Assembly: GCA_964559355.1 (NCBI GenBank) | Contig: CAZLHQ010000001.1 | Span: 66,298 to 130,297 of the forward strand | DNA length: 64,000 bases | Direction: 5' to 3' | Source: JAEUMD01 sp964559355 | GTDB taxonomy: Bacteria; Pseudomonadota; Alphaproteobacteria; Rhizobiales; Hyphomicrobiaceae | Shown here: one piece after another, positions 26,321-35,540 of the stretch | Layout: each line of letters starts with the position of its first letter | How positions within the stretch are numbered: the first letter of the stretch is position 1 | Program-made: the position numbers and the translations under genes | Notes under the pieces: model-generated | Told to the model about the DNA's origin: nothing | Seen by the model: only the letters and a program-made list of their open reading frames with translations | Database searches by the model: none

Positions 26321-26854
26321 ATGCAGCGACATATTTCGAGCTATTTCGCCCCGCTTGCCGGCATGGCTGCCGGTGTCCTGGCGATGGCAGGAGCAGTTCA
26401 TGCCGAGGAGGCCAGCGGCGCGCGCTTCACCATGACGCCGACGCAGGGCGGTTTCGTGCGCCTCGATACCGTCACTGGAGCGGTTTCGATGTGCACGGGC
26501 AAGGAGGGCGAGTGGGCATGCAAGGCGATGCCGGACGACCAGAAGGCCTTGCAGGACAAGATTGCCCGCCTCGAGGACGAGGTGCGTGCGCTTAAGGACG
26601 AAAACCGCCGGCTCGAGGATGTGCTGGGGCTGGGTGGCGACAAGTCCAAGGGCGCACCCGGCAACGGTGCGGGATTGCCGCCGCCTGTCGATGGCGGACC
26701 GCCGGCGCCGCCCACGGGTCCGAAGTTCTCGCTGCCCAATGAGAAGGACGTCGACAAGGCATTCGACTACTTCGAAGGCATGCTGAAAAAATTCCAGGAG
26801 CGGCTGAAGAAGCTCGAGGAAAAAGACAAGGGCGGCGGCAGCGTTCCGCTTTAG
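26321..26854 (+). CDS. Secreted coiled-coil protein of unknown function
   Basis: 177 residues. A signal peptide (YFAPLAGMAAGVLAMAGAVHA, probable cleavage after AVHA) leads to a short domain with TPTQGGFVRLDTVTGAVS, a paired-Cys segment (MCTGKEGEWACKAM) and a coiled coil (DKIARLEDEVRALKDENRRL). A Pro/Gly-rich linker precedes a C-terminal amphipathic helix (FDYFEGMLKKFQERLKKLEE). The ATG at 26321 has AAGGAG 7 bp upstream, so the open frame further upstream is ignored. Proteins of this form occur in Hyphomicrobiales, but no function is known to me. It probably acts in the periplasm. It is divergent from the PodJ-like gene, so a link with cell-pole functions is possible. Confidence 0.7.
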   Translation: MQRHISSYFAPLAGMAAGVLAMAGAVHAEEASGARFTMTPTQGGFVRLDTVTGAVSMCTGKEGEWACKAMPDDQKALQDKIARLEDEVRALKDENRRLEDVLGLGGDKSKGAPGNGAGLPPPVDGGPPAPPTGPKFSLPNEKDVDKAFDYFEGMLKKFQERLKKLEEKDKGGGSVPL

Positions 26855-26861
26855 AGTTCTT

Positions 26862-26887
26862 CCGGAAAAGTGGGAACCGGTTTTCCG
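26862..26887. repeat. Short imperfect palindrome of a common Rhizobiales intergenic type
   Basis: Arms CGGAAAA and TTTTCCG flank GTGGGAACCGG just after the stop of the secreted coiled-coil gene. The sequence resembles a short element often seen between genes in Rhizobiales genomes; that likeness is from memory. It is the first of three inverted-repeat elements packed between 26862 and 27080. Confidence 0.5.
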
Positions 26888-26911
26888 ATAAGAAGCACGG
26901 CAAAACAAAGG

Positions 26912-26956
26912 TCTAGAGCCGTTCCGCGATTCCATCAAAACCGGAACGGCTCTAGA
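26912..26956. repeat. Perfect 15-bp inverted repeat
   Basis: TCTAGAGCCGTTCCG at 26912-26926 and its exact reverse complement at 26942-26956 enclose a 15-bp loop. There is no T-run, so it is not a textbook terminator, but it can form a stable hairpin in the 3' region of the secreted coiled-coil gene. Its right arm runs into the start of dispersed repeat copy A. Confidence 0.8.
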
Positions 26957-27080
26957 GCCTGATCGTCTGAGGTGGAACCGCCAAGCGTTGCCATCGAGGG
27001 CGTGAATTCAGACTCTCAATCAAGGACTTGGTGCAGGTCGCTGTGGCACGAGTCGATGCCATGTCATTTGAACCTGCTCC
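26956..27080 (+). repeat. Dispersed intergenic repeat, copy A
   Basis: About 125 bp starting AGCCTGATCGTC and ending AACCTGCTCC. It shares ATCGAGGGCGTGAAT and CAGACTCTCAATCAAGGACT with copy B at 39040. The left inverted repeat is decayed here. It sits in the leader just upstream of the YjbQ-family gene. Confidence 0.8.
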
Positions 27081-27117
27081 AGTCTGCAAGATTTGGTCGA
27101 ATTGGGAGCGCGAGGCC

Positions 27118-27600
27118 ATGTCGAAAACCGGTGCGGCGGCTCTAGGGTCTGCTGCTGCGGCGGGCGCACCCGCAGCGCTCGCCGTTCGTGCTGGTGTGCT
27201 GCGCGTCTCGACCCGCGGACCTCATTGCTACGATGTTTCCACTGAAGTTGCCGGCTGGCTTGAGAGCATCCAAGCGGAGGCGGGGCTGCTCACCTTGTTC
27301 ATCCGCCACACTTCGGCGTCCCTGCTGATCCAGGAGAATGCCGATGCTGACGTACAGCGCGATCTGCTGGATTGGTTGCGCCGGATGGCGCCAGCGGGTG
27401 CGCACTATCGTCACGACAGCGAGGGGCCCGACGATATGCCCGCTCACATCAAGGCGATGGTGATGCCGGTCTCGTTGTCGATCCCGGTGGCGGACGGTGC
27501 GATGCGACTCGGCACCTGGCAGGGGATTTATGTCGTCGAGCATCGCGACCGCCCGCATACGCGCGAGGTGGAGATGCAATTCATCGGCACGCTTGGCTGA
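27118..27600 (+). CDS. YjbQ / UPF0047 family protein (secondary thiamine-phosphate synthase type)
   Basis: 160 residues. The conserved core is LFIRHTSASLLIQENAD (His-Thr-Ser and Glu-Asn positions of the active site), DVQRDLLDWLRRMAP, HIKAMVMPVSLSIPV and LGTWQGIYVVEHRD. Family members have weak thiamine-phosphate synthase activity in vitro, and their main role is unresolved. The start at 27118 (MSKTGAAALG) has GGGAG 9 bp upstream. The N-terminal 20 residues are an Ala/Gly-rich extension. The leader contains repeat copy A. Cytoplasmic. Confidence 0.85.
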   Translation: MSKTGAAALGSAAAAGAPAALAVRAGVLRVSTRGPHCYDVSTEVAGWLESIQAEAGLLTLFIRHTSASLLIQENADADVQRDLLDWLRRMAPAGAHYRHDSEGPDDMPAHIKAMVMPVSLSIPVADGAMRLGTWQGIYVVEHRDRPHTREVEMQFIGTLG

Positions 27601-27619
27601 ACAGCGGTGCGACGTGCAA

Positions 27620-29458
27620 TCAGTTGCCGCCGCGGCGCTGCTTCAAGCGCAAGCGATGCATTTCGCGATCATAGAGGATCTCCCCGCCTGGCACGCGGAT
27701 ATCACGCACCAGTTCCAGGCCGTGCCGGCTGGGCGGTGGCGTCAAAACCGATACCAGCATGGCCGCGAACACGTTCATTGGAATGGCAACGGCTGCTGCG
27801 ATGGTGCCGGCGACGGTGAGCCATCCCGCTTCACCGGCAATGATCGCGCTGAGCGAGATGGCAAAGCCCGCTGTCATGCCGGCCAGCGCGCCATAGCTGT
27901 TGATGCGCTTCCACCAGATTGACATGACCAGCACGGGAAAGGCGGTTGCGCCGGTGATGGTTATGGCCCACAGCAGCAGCTTCAGCGGGTCTGTCGGTGC
28001 AACGAGTGCGATTGCGGCGCCCGCGCCCACCGCGACCGCAAGCAGCAATCGCGCCATGACGACACGCGCCGTGTCACCGGGCGGCTCCCACGACAATCCG
28101 TTGATGATGTCTTCAGACAGCATGTTGCCCAATGCGGTGGCGGCGGCCGAGGCCGTGGCCAGTGCTGCGGCAATTGCGGAGGCGGCAGCGAGGTAAACGA
28201 ACGCCCGCGGCAAGCCGGTCGCCAGCGGAAGCGCCAAAAACACGCCGTCTCGTTCAAATGCGATCGAGCCGATGGCGAAGCGTGTGGCGTTGGTGGTGAT
28301 CTGCACCAGGCCGGCGGCCTGCAGCCGCGCCATCCACTCGGGAATCTGGCGGGCCTCGCTATCGAGCACGAACTCCATCAGCGGCCCACGCATATATGCG
28401 GCGATCGACGTCATGGTCAGAACGACGATGCCGAAGACGAATGTCGCCCAGCTCAGCGATTTGCGGGCCTCGTAAACGCCGGGCGTCGCCGAAACCCGCG
28501 GCAGCAGCCAGGGTGCGGAAGCAAGTCCGGCCATCACCGTCAGCATGGTAATGACAAAGGCGACCGGTCCTATCGAGCCGAACGGCGTGGCGAAGCGCTT
28601 GGCGATGACGGCGAAGCCATCGGCGGGAAGGCCGAATGCGAGTGGCGCGGCAGCCGCTGCGGGCAGCGCCAGGGCCGCTTCCTGGCGTATGAGGGTGCGC
28701 ACGATCGGACCGTAGCTCAATTGCGGTATCGGCAACTTGGTGACGAGCACGGCGACGACCGCGACCGGCACCAGGAAGGCCAGCACGACGGTGATTGCTT
28801 CCGCGGCGTTCGACCATGACAGTGACCGCATGCCACCGAGCACCACCGAGACGACCACCACCACGGCAAGCGCCATCAACGTGGTCGGCTCCTGCGTGCG
28901 TGAAAGCCAGCTTGCGACTCCGGCGCCCAAACGAAGCTCCGCAGCGATCAGCAGCATCAGCGGCACAGCGAGGAAGCACGCCGCCAGCAGCCGCAGCAAA
29001 CGGCTCTCGAAACGCCGCCCGAGGTAGGTGGGCACGGTGTAGGCGCCGAACTTGCGCAGAAATGGCGCCAGCAGGATTGCCATCACCACGAAACCGGCAA
29101 GCCCGCCGATGGTGAAGGCGAGACCGTCGAACCCGCTGACGAAGAATACGCCGGTCAGACTGACGAGGCCGGTGGCGCCCAGTGCCGAAACCGCGAGCGC
29201 CAGTCCGGTGAACAAGGCCGGCACACGGCGGCCTGCGGCGAAGTAGTCGAGCGGTTGCGACGTGGCCGATGCGATGCCGATTGCGCTGTAGAGTGCGATC
29301 GGCCCCAAAAGCATCATGTTGCGCAACACGGCGTCGGAAATGCCGAGTTGTTCAAAGATCGCGGCAAGGAAAAAGACGGCGGCAAGAGCGCTTGCGAAGA
29401 TGCCGAAATAGGTGCCGAGCCGTGGATTGACGAGGCGGGTGCGAGGCGTGAACGTCAT
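27620..29458 (-). CDS. Sodium:solute symporter large subunit (VC_2705 / ActP-like)
   Basis: 612-residue membrane protein with about 13 hydrophobic helices in the sodium:solute symporter (SSF) fold. It begins RLVNPRLGTYFGIFAS, has the SSF core blocks YFAAGRRVPALFTGLALAVS and GYDx-like FDGLAFTIGGLAGFVVMA, and VVLGGMRSLSWSNAAEAI. This is the monocarboxylate-type branch that works with a DUF4212 small subunit. That small subunit is coded 148 bp upstream on the same strand. It probably imports acetate or another short organic acid with Na+; the substrate is inferred from family. It converges with the YjbQ gene (19 bp between stops). Confidence 0.85.
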   Translation of the reverse strand: MTFTPRTRLVNPRLGTYFGIFASALAAVFFLAAIFEQLGISDAVLRNMMLLGPIALYSAIGIASATSQPLDYFAAGRRVPALFTGLALAVSALGATGLVSLTGVFFVSGFDGLAFTIGGLAGFVVMAILLAPFLRKFGAYTVPTYLGRRFESRLLRLLAACFLAVPLMLLIAAELRLGAGVASWLSRTQEPTTLMALAVVVVVSVVLGGMRSLSWSNAAEAITVVLAFLVPVAVVAVLVTKLPIPQLSYGPIVRTLIRQEAALALPAAAAAPLAFGLPADGFAVIAKRFATPFGSIGPVAFVITMLTVMAGLASAPWLLPRVSATPGVYEARKSLSWATFVFGIVVLTMTSIAAYMRGPLMEFVLDSEARQIPEWMARLQAAGLVQITTNATRFAIGSIAFERDGVFLALPLATGLPRAFVYLAAASAIAAALATASAAATALGNMLSEDIINGLSWEPPGDTARVVMARLLLAVAVGAGAAIALVAPTDPLKLLLWAITITGATAFPVLVMSIWWKRINSYGALAGMTAGFAISLSAIIAGEAGWLTVAGTIAAAVAIPMNVFAAMLVSVLTPPPSRHGLELVRDIRVPGGEILYDREMHRLRLKQRRGGN

Positions 29459-29605
29459 GTGTGGCTCGGTCGAGGGCTTATACGAGGGCTTGAACGTGGA
29501 TACGGGGCGGCGCGGGGCATATTATGATTATCGCGGGCATGTCGGGCGCGGTCGGCTAGGTGCATGATCGGCCATGTCTGCCAGCGCCAGCGGTGCTGCC
29601 CGGCC

Positions 29606-29866
29606 TTACGAGTCCTCGTGCGCGCCGTGCCAATGATCGATCGCATCCTGGCGATTGACGAAACTCGCTACCGTGGCGACCGCGATGACGAAGATGCCGT
29701 GCGCGGTCAACATGAAGCCGATCGGAAAACCCAAAAAGCGCTGCACGTTGAGCGGCTCGCTGTAGAGCGGCAACACGATGATAACGGCAAGGAACGGCAA
29801 CAGGCTCGCCATCATCTGCCATTTGGTGTGCCGCCAGTAGGGCTTTCGTTCTTTCCGTTCGATCAT
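29606..29866 (-). CDS. DUF4212 symporter small subunit
   Basis: 86 residues with two transmembrane helices (MMASLLPFLAVIIVLPLYSE and IGFMLTAHGIFVIAVATVAS), preceded by a basic N-terminus (ERKERKPYWRHTKWQ) and ending in FVNRQDAIDHWHG. This matches DUF4212, the small partner of SSF symporters. It comes first in the two-gene unit with the large subunit 148 bp downstream. The gap is longer than usual for a translationally coupled pair. Confidence 0.85.
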   Translation of the reverse strand: MIERKERKPYWRHTKWQMMASLLPFLAVIIVLPLYSEPLNVQRFLGFPIGFMLTAHGIFVIAVATVASFVNRQDAIDHWHGAHEDS

Positions 29867-30336
29867 AATCCCACCCTAATGCAGCGCCGCTGAAGTTTGG
29901 TCCCCGTTTGCGGCTAGACTCCTAACCAAACGTCAGAGCCGGAACACTGGCGGCGATCTGCTGTACTTACGTCTGATGCCGTCACAAGTTGAACCAGTAC
30001 GCCAGCCTTGCTCCGTTGTCTTGGTATGCCATCTAACACAGCAGATTGCCGCCACCCATGGGGTAATCGCTCTTGTTACCGGCATTGAGGCAAGCCCTTC
30101 GCCAATTGACGCCGAGCCGTCGCGCCGCCGAGCGCCGGTTCCGGTAAACTTAACATAAGCGGCCCATTTTTCGGTGCCGGAACGGGCGTTCGCCCCCTTG
30201 CTTAAATTTGCATCTGTGTCAGAACTGCGACTTGGCGTCGCAAATTTTCAGGCGTGATTTTGCACACGTTAGGCGGCGCGACGCTCGGACGCGTCGAGGA
30301 TGCGATCGACAGCGTACTGAGACGTCTGGAGGAACA
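29867..30336. other. Divergent regulatory region between symporter and LuxR regulator
   Basis: 470 bp with no supported gene. It must hold promoters for the symporter unit (leftward) and the response regulator (rightward). It is somewhat AT-rich near 30135-30220. No palindrome matching the quinoprotein-locus motif was found here. Confidence 0.45.
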
Positions 30337-30996
30337 ATGCTCTCTTACCGCATCATCATTGTCGACGACCATCCGCTGTTTCGCGGTGCGCTCAATCAGG
30401 CTCTTTCCGCGTCGCTCGAATCTTCCGAAATCGTCGAGGCGGGTTCGCTCGATGAATTGACGGAAAAGCTGGCCGGCGGGCTCGATGTCGATTTGATCCT
30501 GCTCGATCTCACCATGCCCGGAGTGCAGGGCATTTCAGGTCTGGTGTTTCTGCGCGGGCAGCATCCAGAAATCCCGGTAATGGTTGTTTCGGCCAATGAT
30601 GATCCCAATATCATCCGCCGGTGCATGGACTGCGGCGCCTCGGGCTTCGTGCCGAAGTCGCAGCCGGTCGACCAGATCCGCGCCGCTGTCCGCAGCGTGC
30701 TCGACGGCAACGTCTGGTCGCCACCGGGTGTCAATCTTTCCTCCGCCGTCGATGTCGAGACGGCCGATCTGTTGTCGCGGCTGTCGTCGTTGACGCCGCA
30801 GCAGGTGCGCGTGTTGATGATGCTGGGGGAAGGTTTGCTGAACAAGCAGATCGCCTACAAGCTCGGCGTCTCCGAGGCGACCATCAAGGCACACGTCTCG
30901 GCCATCCTGCAGAAACTCGGTGTCGACAGCCGCACGCAGGCCGTTATTGCAGTCAACAAGATCGACAACGGCTCTTGGCAGAAGATCCCCAACTAA
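30337..30996 (+). CDS. LuxR-family (NarL type) response regulator
   Basis: 219 residues. Receiver domain 1-120: acidic pair and DDHPLF at the start, phospho-acceptor Asp in LILLDLTMPG, and Lys in GFVPKS. The LuxR helix-turn-helix lies at about 150-210: LTPQQVRVLMMLGEGLLNKQ, IAYKLGVSEATIKAHVSAIL. The ATG at 30337 follows GGAGG by 4 bp. It converges with the hybrid histidine kinase (37 bp between stops), a likely partner. It closely resembles the regulator at 57870, and both resemble the AgmR/ErbR group that controls PQQ alcohol dehydrogenases and acetate use in pseudomonads; that role is inference here. Confidence 0.88.
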   Translation: MLSYRIIIVDDHPLFRGALNQALSASLESSEIVEAGSLDELTEKLAGGLDVDLILLDLTMPGVQGISGLVFLRGQHPEIPVMVVSANDDPNIIRRCMDCGASGFVPKSQPVDQIRAAVRSVLDGNVWSPPGVNLSSAVDVETADLLSRLSSLTPQQVRVLMMLGEGLLNKQIAYKLGVSEATIKAHVSAILQKLGVDSRTQAVIAVNKIDNGSWQKIPN

Positions 30997-31033
30997 TTGC
31001 TTGATCCGCGGCATTGACTGCGCTGGCCGGTCT

Positions 31034-34000
31034 TCACTCGGCCGCGGCCGGTCGGCGTACCGTCAATTGCGTGAGAATGGCGCGCAGGGCTGCCGCCTTC
31101 AGCGGTTTGCGCAACAGCGGTAAGTCGTGCGAACGAACCTCACGCTGCACCTCGAGGCTGTGGTCGGCGGTGATGATGACGGCCGGCAAGGTGCGCTCGA
31201 GCGCTTTGCGGATGCGCAGTGCGGCATCGACGCCGGTGCCACTGTCGAGATGATAGTCGGCGAGCACGATGTCGGGCTCGAATGTGCCGGCGGCCAGCAG
31301 ATCGAGGGCCAAATGCGCGCTGGAAGCCGTGCGCACCGTGCAGCCCCAACCGGTCAACAGTGCCTCCATGCCTGACAGCACGGCTGCTTCGTTGTCGATG
31401 CACAAAACCGCAATTCCATTGAGGCTGCCGAGAGTGGGCGGCGACTGTGTGGCCACGGGCAAGGCGCGTGGCTGTGCGGCTGGGATGCGCACGCTGAATG
31501 TCGAGCCGCGGCGGGGAACCGAGACAAGCCTGATCGGATGATCGAGGATACGGCCGATGCGCTCGACGATGGACAGGCCGAGACCAAGTCCGCGCACATT
31601 GCTGCCTGGACCCTCGAGCCGCTGGAACTCCTTGAAGATGACGGTCTGCTTGTCCTCGGGGATGCCGGGGCCGGTATCGAGCACCTGAACCTCGAGCGTT
31701 TTGCCGAAATGGCGCACGCCCAGCAGCACGCCACCGCTGCGCGTATACTTGATGGCGTTGGATACGAGGTTTTGCAGCACGCGACGCAACAGTCGGCGGT
31801 CGGACTTGACCCAGGCGCGCGTCGGAAACGTCTTCAGCCGTAATCCCTTCTCGCGCGCCATCGGTTCGAATTCGACCTTGAGCTGGTCAAATATCTCCGA
31901 CAGCGCAAACTCGGTGGTCTCGGGCTCCAGCCGTCCCGCGTCCATCCGCGAAATTTCTATCAGCGCTGAGAAAATTTCCTCAACCGCCGACAACGAGGCA
32001 TCGACATTGCGCGCCAGCCTGCTCTCCGGCTCCACCAGCGGCCGCTCGCACAGGCTTGTTGCATAAAGGCGAGCGGCGTTGAGCGGCTGCAGGATGTCGT
32101 GGCTGGCGGCGGCGAGGAAGCGCGTCTTGTCGAGATTGGCCTCGTCGGCTTTCGACTTGGCAATCGCAAGGGCGGCGTTCACTTCCAGAAGTTCTGCTGT
32201 GCGTTCACGCACGCGCCGTTCGAGCGTTTCGTTGGCGCGCGCCAGAGCTTGGGCGGCGGCGACGCGATCGGTGATGTCGGAGAATGTCGCCACGATGCCG
32301 CCTTGTGGCATCGAGCTGGTTCGGATCTCGATGTGGCGACGGCCTCCCAGGATGCGCTCCTGGAACGTCTCTTTGCGCACGGCCAGGCGAAAGAGGCGGC
32401 TTTCGACGAGCTGGTCGATGTCGCCGGGGCCGAAATCGCCACGCTCCGCGCACACTCGCAAGATGCGATCGAGGGGTGCGCCGACGCGACCAATCTCGGC
32501 CGGCAGCTCGAGCAGCTCGCGGAACTGCCGGTTCCAGCAGATGAGCCGCATATCCTTGTCGAAGACGCTCAGGCCGTGACGCACCTGATCGATTGCCGAT
32601 TGCAGCAGATCGCGGTTGTACTGCAACGCCTCGGAGGCGTCGTCGAGCAGCTTCAAGGCCGATTGGCTCGACATGCTGCCGCGCTTCAACAGCAAAGACA
32701 GCACGAGGCGCGCGGAAGCCGAGCCGATGGCGCTCGACAACAGATGTTCGGCAAATCGGAACGACTGGATATCGGCCTCGGCTTCGCGTGCACCGGAAAG
32801 ATTACGGCTGGCGATGTAGTCGTTGAAGGAGCGCGCCGCACGGTCGACGCCGACATAGCGTCCGACATTGTGCTCCAGATCGGACATCGTAATGTTTGTG
32901 CGCCAGAGCCGGAATGAAGGAACGCTTTGTTGCGGCCGCGCCGGCTCGCCCTGCAAGAACAGTTGCGCCTGCAGTCGCTCGATCGGCTCGGGCTGTCGCA
33001 ATAGCGATACGGTGAGGTAAGTCAGCAGATTTGCCGACAGCGACCACAGCACGCCGTGCGTCAGCGGCTCGAACTGCAGGTAGAACAATTCCTGCGGCCG
33101 CAGCAGACCGATGCTGAACGGTCCGTCATTGACGATCGAGATCGGCAGCCAGCCGGCCTTGGCAAACCATGGCAGAACCAGCGTATAGGCCCATACGCCG
33201 GTGCCCGCCAGAATGCCGGCGATGGCGCCGCGCGCGGTTCCGTTGCGCCACATCAGGCCGATGAAGAAGGCCGGCGCAAACTGGGCAATGGCCGCAAACG
33301 ACAGCAGGCCAATCGCCGCCAGACCCTGCGAATGGCCAACCGTGTGATAGACGATATAGCTGAGCAGCAGGATCACCGCGATGGCGAGGCGGCGGATCAA
33401 GAGCAGCCACGGCGCCAGCTCGTTGTGCTTGGTCGTGTCGATCGAATCCTGGCGCAGCAGCAGCGGCACCACCAGGCCGTTACAGATCATGATGGCCAGG
33501 GCCACGGATTCGACGATGACCATGGCAGTGGCCGCCGAGAGGCCGCCCAGAAACGCGACCAGCACCATGGCGCGGCTTTCAACCGACATCGGCAGCGCCA
33601 GCATGAAGAAGTCAGGATCGCTGTCGCGCGGATTGAGGCTCATCAGGCCGGCCGCCGCGATAGGCACGACGAACAGGTTTATCAAGATGAGATAGAGGGG
33701 GAACAGCCATGCCGCTCGCCGCACCTCAGTTTCGGAGTTGTTCTCGACCACGGCGACGTGGAATTGGCGCGGCAGCAGGATGACGGCGATGAAACTCAGC
33801 AAGGTAACGGTGAGCCAGATGCCGCCATTGAAGCCTTGCGCGAAGGTGCGGTCGACGATCGGGCTTTGCGCGGCGCGCGCCAGGAAGTTGTCCAACCCGC
33901 CGAAGACGCTGAAGATGACGAACACGCCGACGACGATGAAAGCGGCGAGCTTGACCACGGATTCGGCGGCCACCGCCAGCATCAATCCATCCTGGTGCTC

Positions 34001-34564
34001 GGTCGCATCGATATGGCGCGTGCCGAACAGGATGGCGAATGCGGCCAGCACCAGCGTTATGATAAGCGCAGTATCGGCGAATCCGATTTTCGGCATGTCG
34101 AGCGGCATCAGCGCATTGGCGCCGAGCACGGTTTCGATCGACACGCTGATCGCCTTCAATTGCAGGGCGATATACGGCAGCGATCCAATCAGTGCCACCA
34201 CCGTGACGATGGCGGCAACGGCTTGGCTTTTGCCATAGCGAGCGGCGATGAAGTCTGCGACCGAGGTCAGGTTCTGGCTCTTGGCAAGACGCACGATGCG
34301 CAGCAGGATCGGCCGGCCGATGGTGAACAGCAGGATCGGACCAAGGTAGACGGGAATGAAATCGTAGCCGGTCGTGGCGGCCAGACCGACGCTGCCGAAA
34401 AACGTCCACGATGTGCAATAGACGGCGAGCGACAGGGCATAGACGAACGGGCGCCCCGCGTGCGCGTCGGCAAGGCGCACGGTCTGGTCGCCGATCCAGG
34501 CCAGGGCGAACAGCGCGCTCAGGTAGAGCAGCGCGACGGAAAAGATGACCCAGCCTTCAATCAT
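31034..34564 (-). CDS. Hybrid sensor histidine kinase with sodium-symporter input domain (CbrA/ErcS-like)
   Basis: 1177 residues. About 1-490 is an SSF-type membrane domain with some 13 helices (SLAVYCTSWTFFGSVGLAA, SVADFIAARYGKS, VVAFLGGLSAATAMVIVES). A PAS-like region (GLSVFDKDMRLICWNRQFRE) starts near 690. The H-box FLAAASHDILQPLNAARL puts the phosphorylated His at about 822. The ATPase domain has NLVSNAIKYTRSGGVLLG and LDTGPGIPEDK. A C-terminal receiver has its Asp at about 1103 (VLADYHLDSGTG). The ATG at 34564 has AAGG 5 bp upstream. Kinases of this build link transport or sensing of a carbon source to gene control. Likely partners are the LuxR regulators at 30337 and 57870. Confidence 0.9.
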   Translation of the reverse strand: MIEGWVIFSVALLYLSALFALAWIGDQTVRLADAHAGRPFVYALSLAVYCTSWTFFGSVGLAATTGYDFIPVYLGPILLFTIGRPILLRIVRLAKSQNLTSVADFIAARYGKSQAVAAIVTVVALIGSLPYIALQLKAISVSIETVLGANALMPLDMPKIGFADTALIITLVLAAFAILFGTRHIDATEHQDGLMLAVAAESVVKLAAFIVVGVFVIFSVFGGLDNFLARAAQSPIVDRTFAQGFNGGIWLTVTLLSFIAVILLPRQFHVAVVENNSETEVRRAAWLFPLYLILINLFVVPIAAAGLMSLNPRDSDPDFFMLALPMSVESRAMVLVAFLGGLSAATAMVIVESVALAIMICNGLVVPLLLRQDSIDTTKHNELAPWLLLIRRLAIAVILLLSYIVYHTVGHSQGLAAIGLLSFAAIAQFAPAFFIGLMWRNGTARGAIAGILAGTGVWAYTLVLPWFAKAGWLPISIVNDGPFSIGLLRPQELFYLQFEPLTHGVLWSLSANLLTYLTVSLLRQPEPIERLQAQLFLQGEPARPQQSVPSFRLWRTNITMSDLEHNVGRYVGVDRAARSFNDYIASRNLSGAREAEADIQSFRFAEHLLSSAIGSASARLVLSLLLKRGSMSSQSALKLLDDASEALQYNRDLLQSAIDQVRHGLSVFDKDMRLICWNRQFRELLELPAEIGRVGAPLDRILRVCAERGDFGPGDIDQLVESRLFRLAVRKETFQERILGGRRHIEIRTSSMPQGGIVATFSDITDRVAAAQALARANETLERRVRERTAELLEVNAALAIAKSKADEANLDKTRFLAAASHDILQPLNAARLYATSLCERPLVEPESRLARNVDASLSAVEEIFSALIEISRMDAGRLEPETTEFALSEIFDQLKVEFEPMAREKGLRLKTFPTRAWVKSDRRLLRRVLQNLVSNAIKYTRSGGVLLGVRHFGKTLEVQVLDTGPGIPEDKQTVIFKEFQRLEGPGSNVRGLGLGLSIVERIGRILDHPIRLVSVPRRGSTFSVRIPAAQPRALPVATQSPPTLGSLNGIAVLCIDNEAAVLSGMEALLTGWGCTVRTASSAHLALDLLAAGTFEPDIVLADYHLDSGTGVDAALRIRKALERTLPAVIITADHSLEVQREVRSHDLPLLRKPLKAAALRAILTQLTVRRPAAAE

Positions 34565-34962
34565 GAATGCCTTGGGATGAGAATAACAGAACGGTTGCGC
34601 GAGTGCCGTCAGCCCGGGCTGCAGCACGCCACCATACGTCGCTGCAACGGACAGAAAAAGCCGGATTTTCCAAAATGTTGGTCAATCATGCGCGATTGCC
34701 GCCGCGTCATCGGGTCGGGCATTCGGTGGCTGATGACGCCGCCAGCGACCATTCACATTTAACTTCGAACCCAGCGAGAATTGTGTCTATGTCTGCGAAC
34801 CAATTGTCCACTTAACGGACTTTAAATAATGTGATTTTGCTTGCGATTCGGCTGCTTGCGTCGTGCGGGGGTTAGTCAAGTCGTACTCGTTGGATCACAT
34901 CACGAACCAATCGGGGGCCGGCGCCAGGATGCGCAGCCCGCAAACAAGCGAAGGGGCTCATC
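34565..34962. other. Divergent spacer between histidine kinase and mscL
   Basis: About 400 bp, AT-rich around 34740-34850, where promoters of both genes are expected. No gene or repeat is visible. Confidence 0.4.
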
Positions 34963-35367
34963 ATGGGCATGCTGCAAGAGTTCAAGGAATTTGCCGTCAA
35001 GGGCAACATGATCGACATGGCTGTCGGTATCATCATCGGCGGCGCTTTCGGCACCATCGTCAAATCGCTGGTCGAAGACGTGATCATGCCGCCGATCGGA
35101 ATGCTGCTCGGCGGCGTCGATTTCTCCGACATCAAGATTCCGCTCAAGGCCGCTGCAAATGGCAAAGACGCAGTGTCCATGAACATCGGCACGTTTTTCA
35201 ATAACGTCATCAGTTTCTTGATCGTGGCCTGGGCCGTGTTCATGCTGGTGAAGGCGATCAACGAGCTGAAGAAGCGCTTCGAGAAGGAAAAGGCTGCAGC
35301 TCCGCCGCCAGCCCCGACGCCGACCGAAGTCTTGCTGACCGAAATCCGCGATTCTCTGAAGAAGTAA
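34963..35367 (+). CDS. mscL: Large-conductance mechanosensitive channel MscL
   Basis: 134 residues, normal length. It opens FKEFAVKGNMIDMAVGIIIG (amphipathic N-terminal helix and pore helix TM1 with the Gly/Ala pattern). Next come GAFGTIVKSLVEDVIMPPIG, a periplasmic loop, TM2 (FLIVAWAVFMLVKAIN) and a charged C-terminal bundle (KKRFEKEKAAAPPPAPTP) with a terminal helix. It releases solutes under osmotic downshock as a homopentamer in the inner membrane. AAGGGG lies 6 bp before the ATG. Confidence 0.95.
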   Translation: MGMLQEFKEFAVKGNMIDMAVGIIIGGAFGTIVKSLVEDVIMPPIGMLLGGVDFSDIKIPLKAAANGKDAVSMNIGTFFNNVISFLIVAWAVFMLVKAINELKKRFEKEKAAAPPPAPTPTEVLLTEIRDSLKK

Positions 35368-35540
35368 CATCGCTGTTGTGACTGCCGCAGCATGCAATGC
35401 CCGCCTCGGCAACGGGGTGGGCATTTGCATGTCCGCACTTGCTTGTTCGCACTATGGCTGCGGAGTGCGGACCGGCGCCGGCGTCACGCTTGAACGCATC
35501 TTTGCGCCGTTGAGGCCGTATGCTAGATCTGCCGCGCAAA

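Noticed and set aside
33056..34762. 568-residue plus-strand open frame opposite the hybrid histidine kinase
   Set aside because: It is antisense to a clearly conserved kinase, its composition (mostly Arg, Asp, Gln, His) is that of a GC-driven shadow frame, and it has no motif.
35388..35424. Terminator after mscL (AATGCCCGCC with GGTGGGCATT)
   Set aside because: The stem is good but is not followed by a T-run, so intrinsic termination cannot be claimed.
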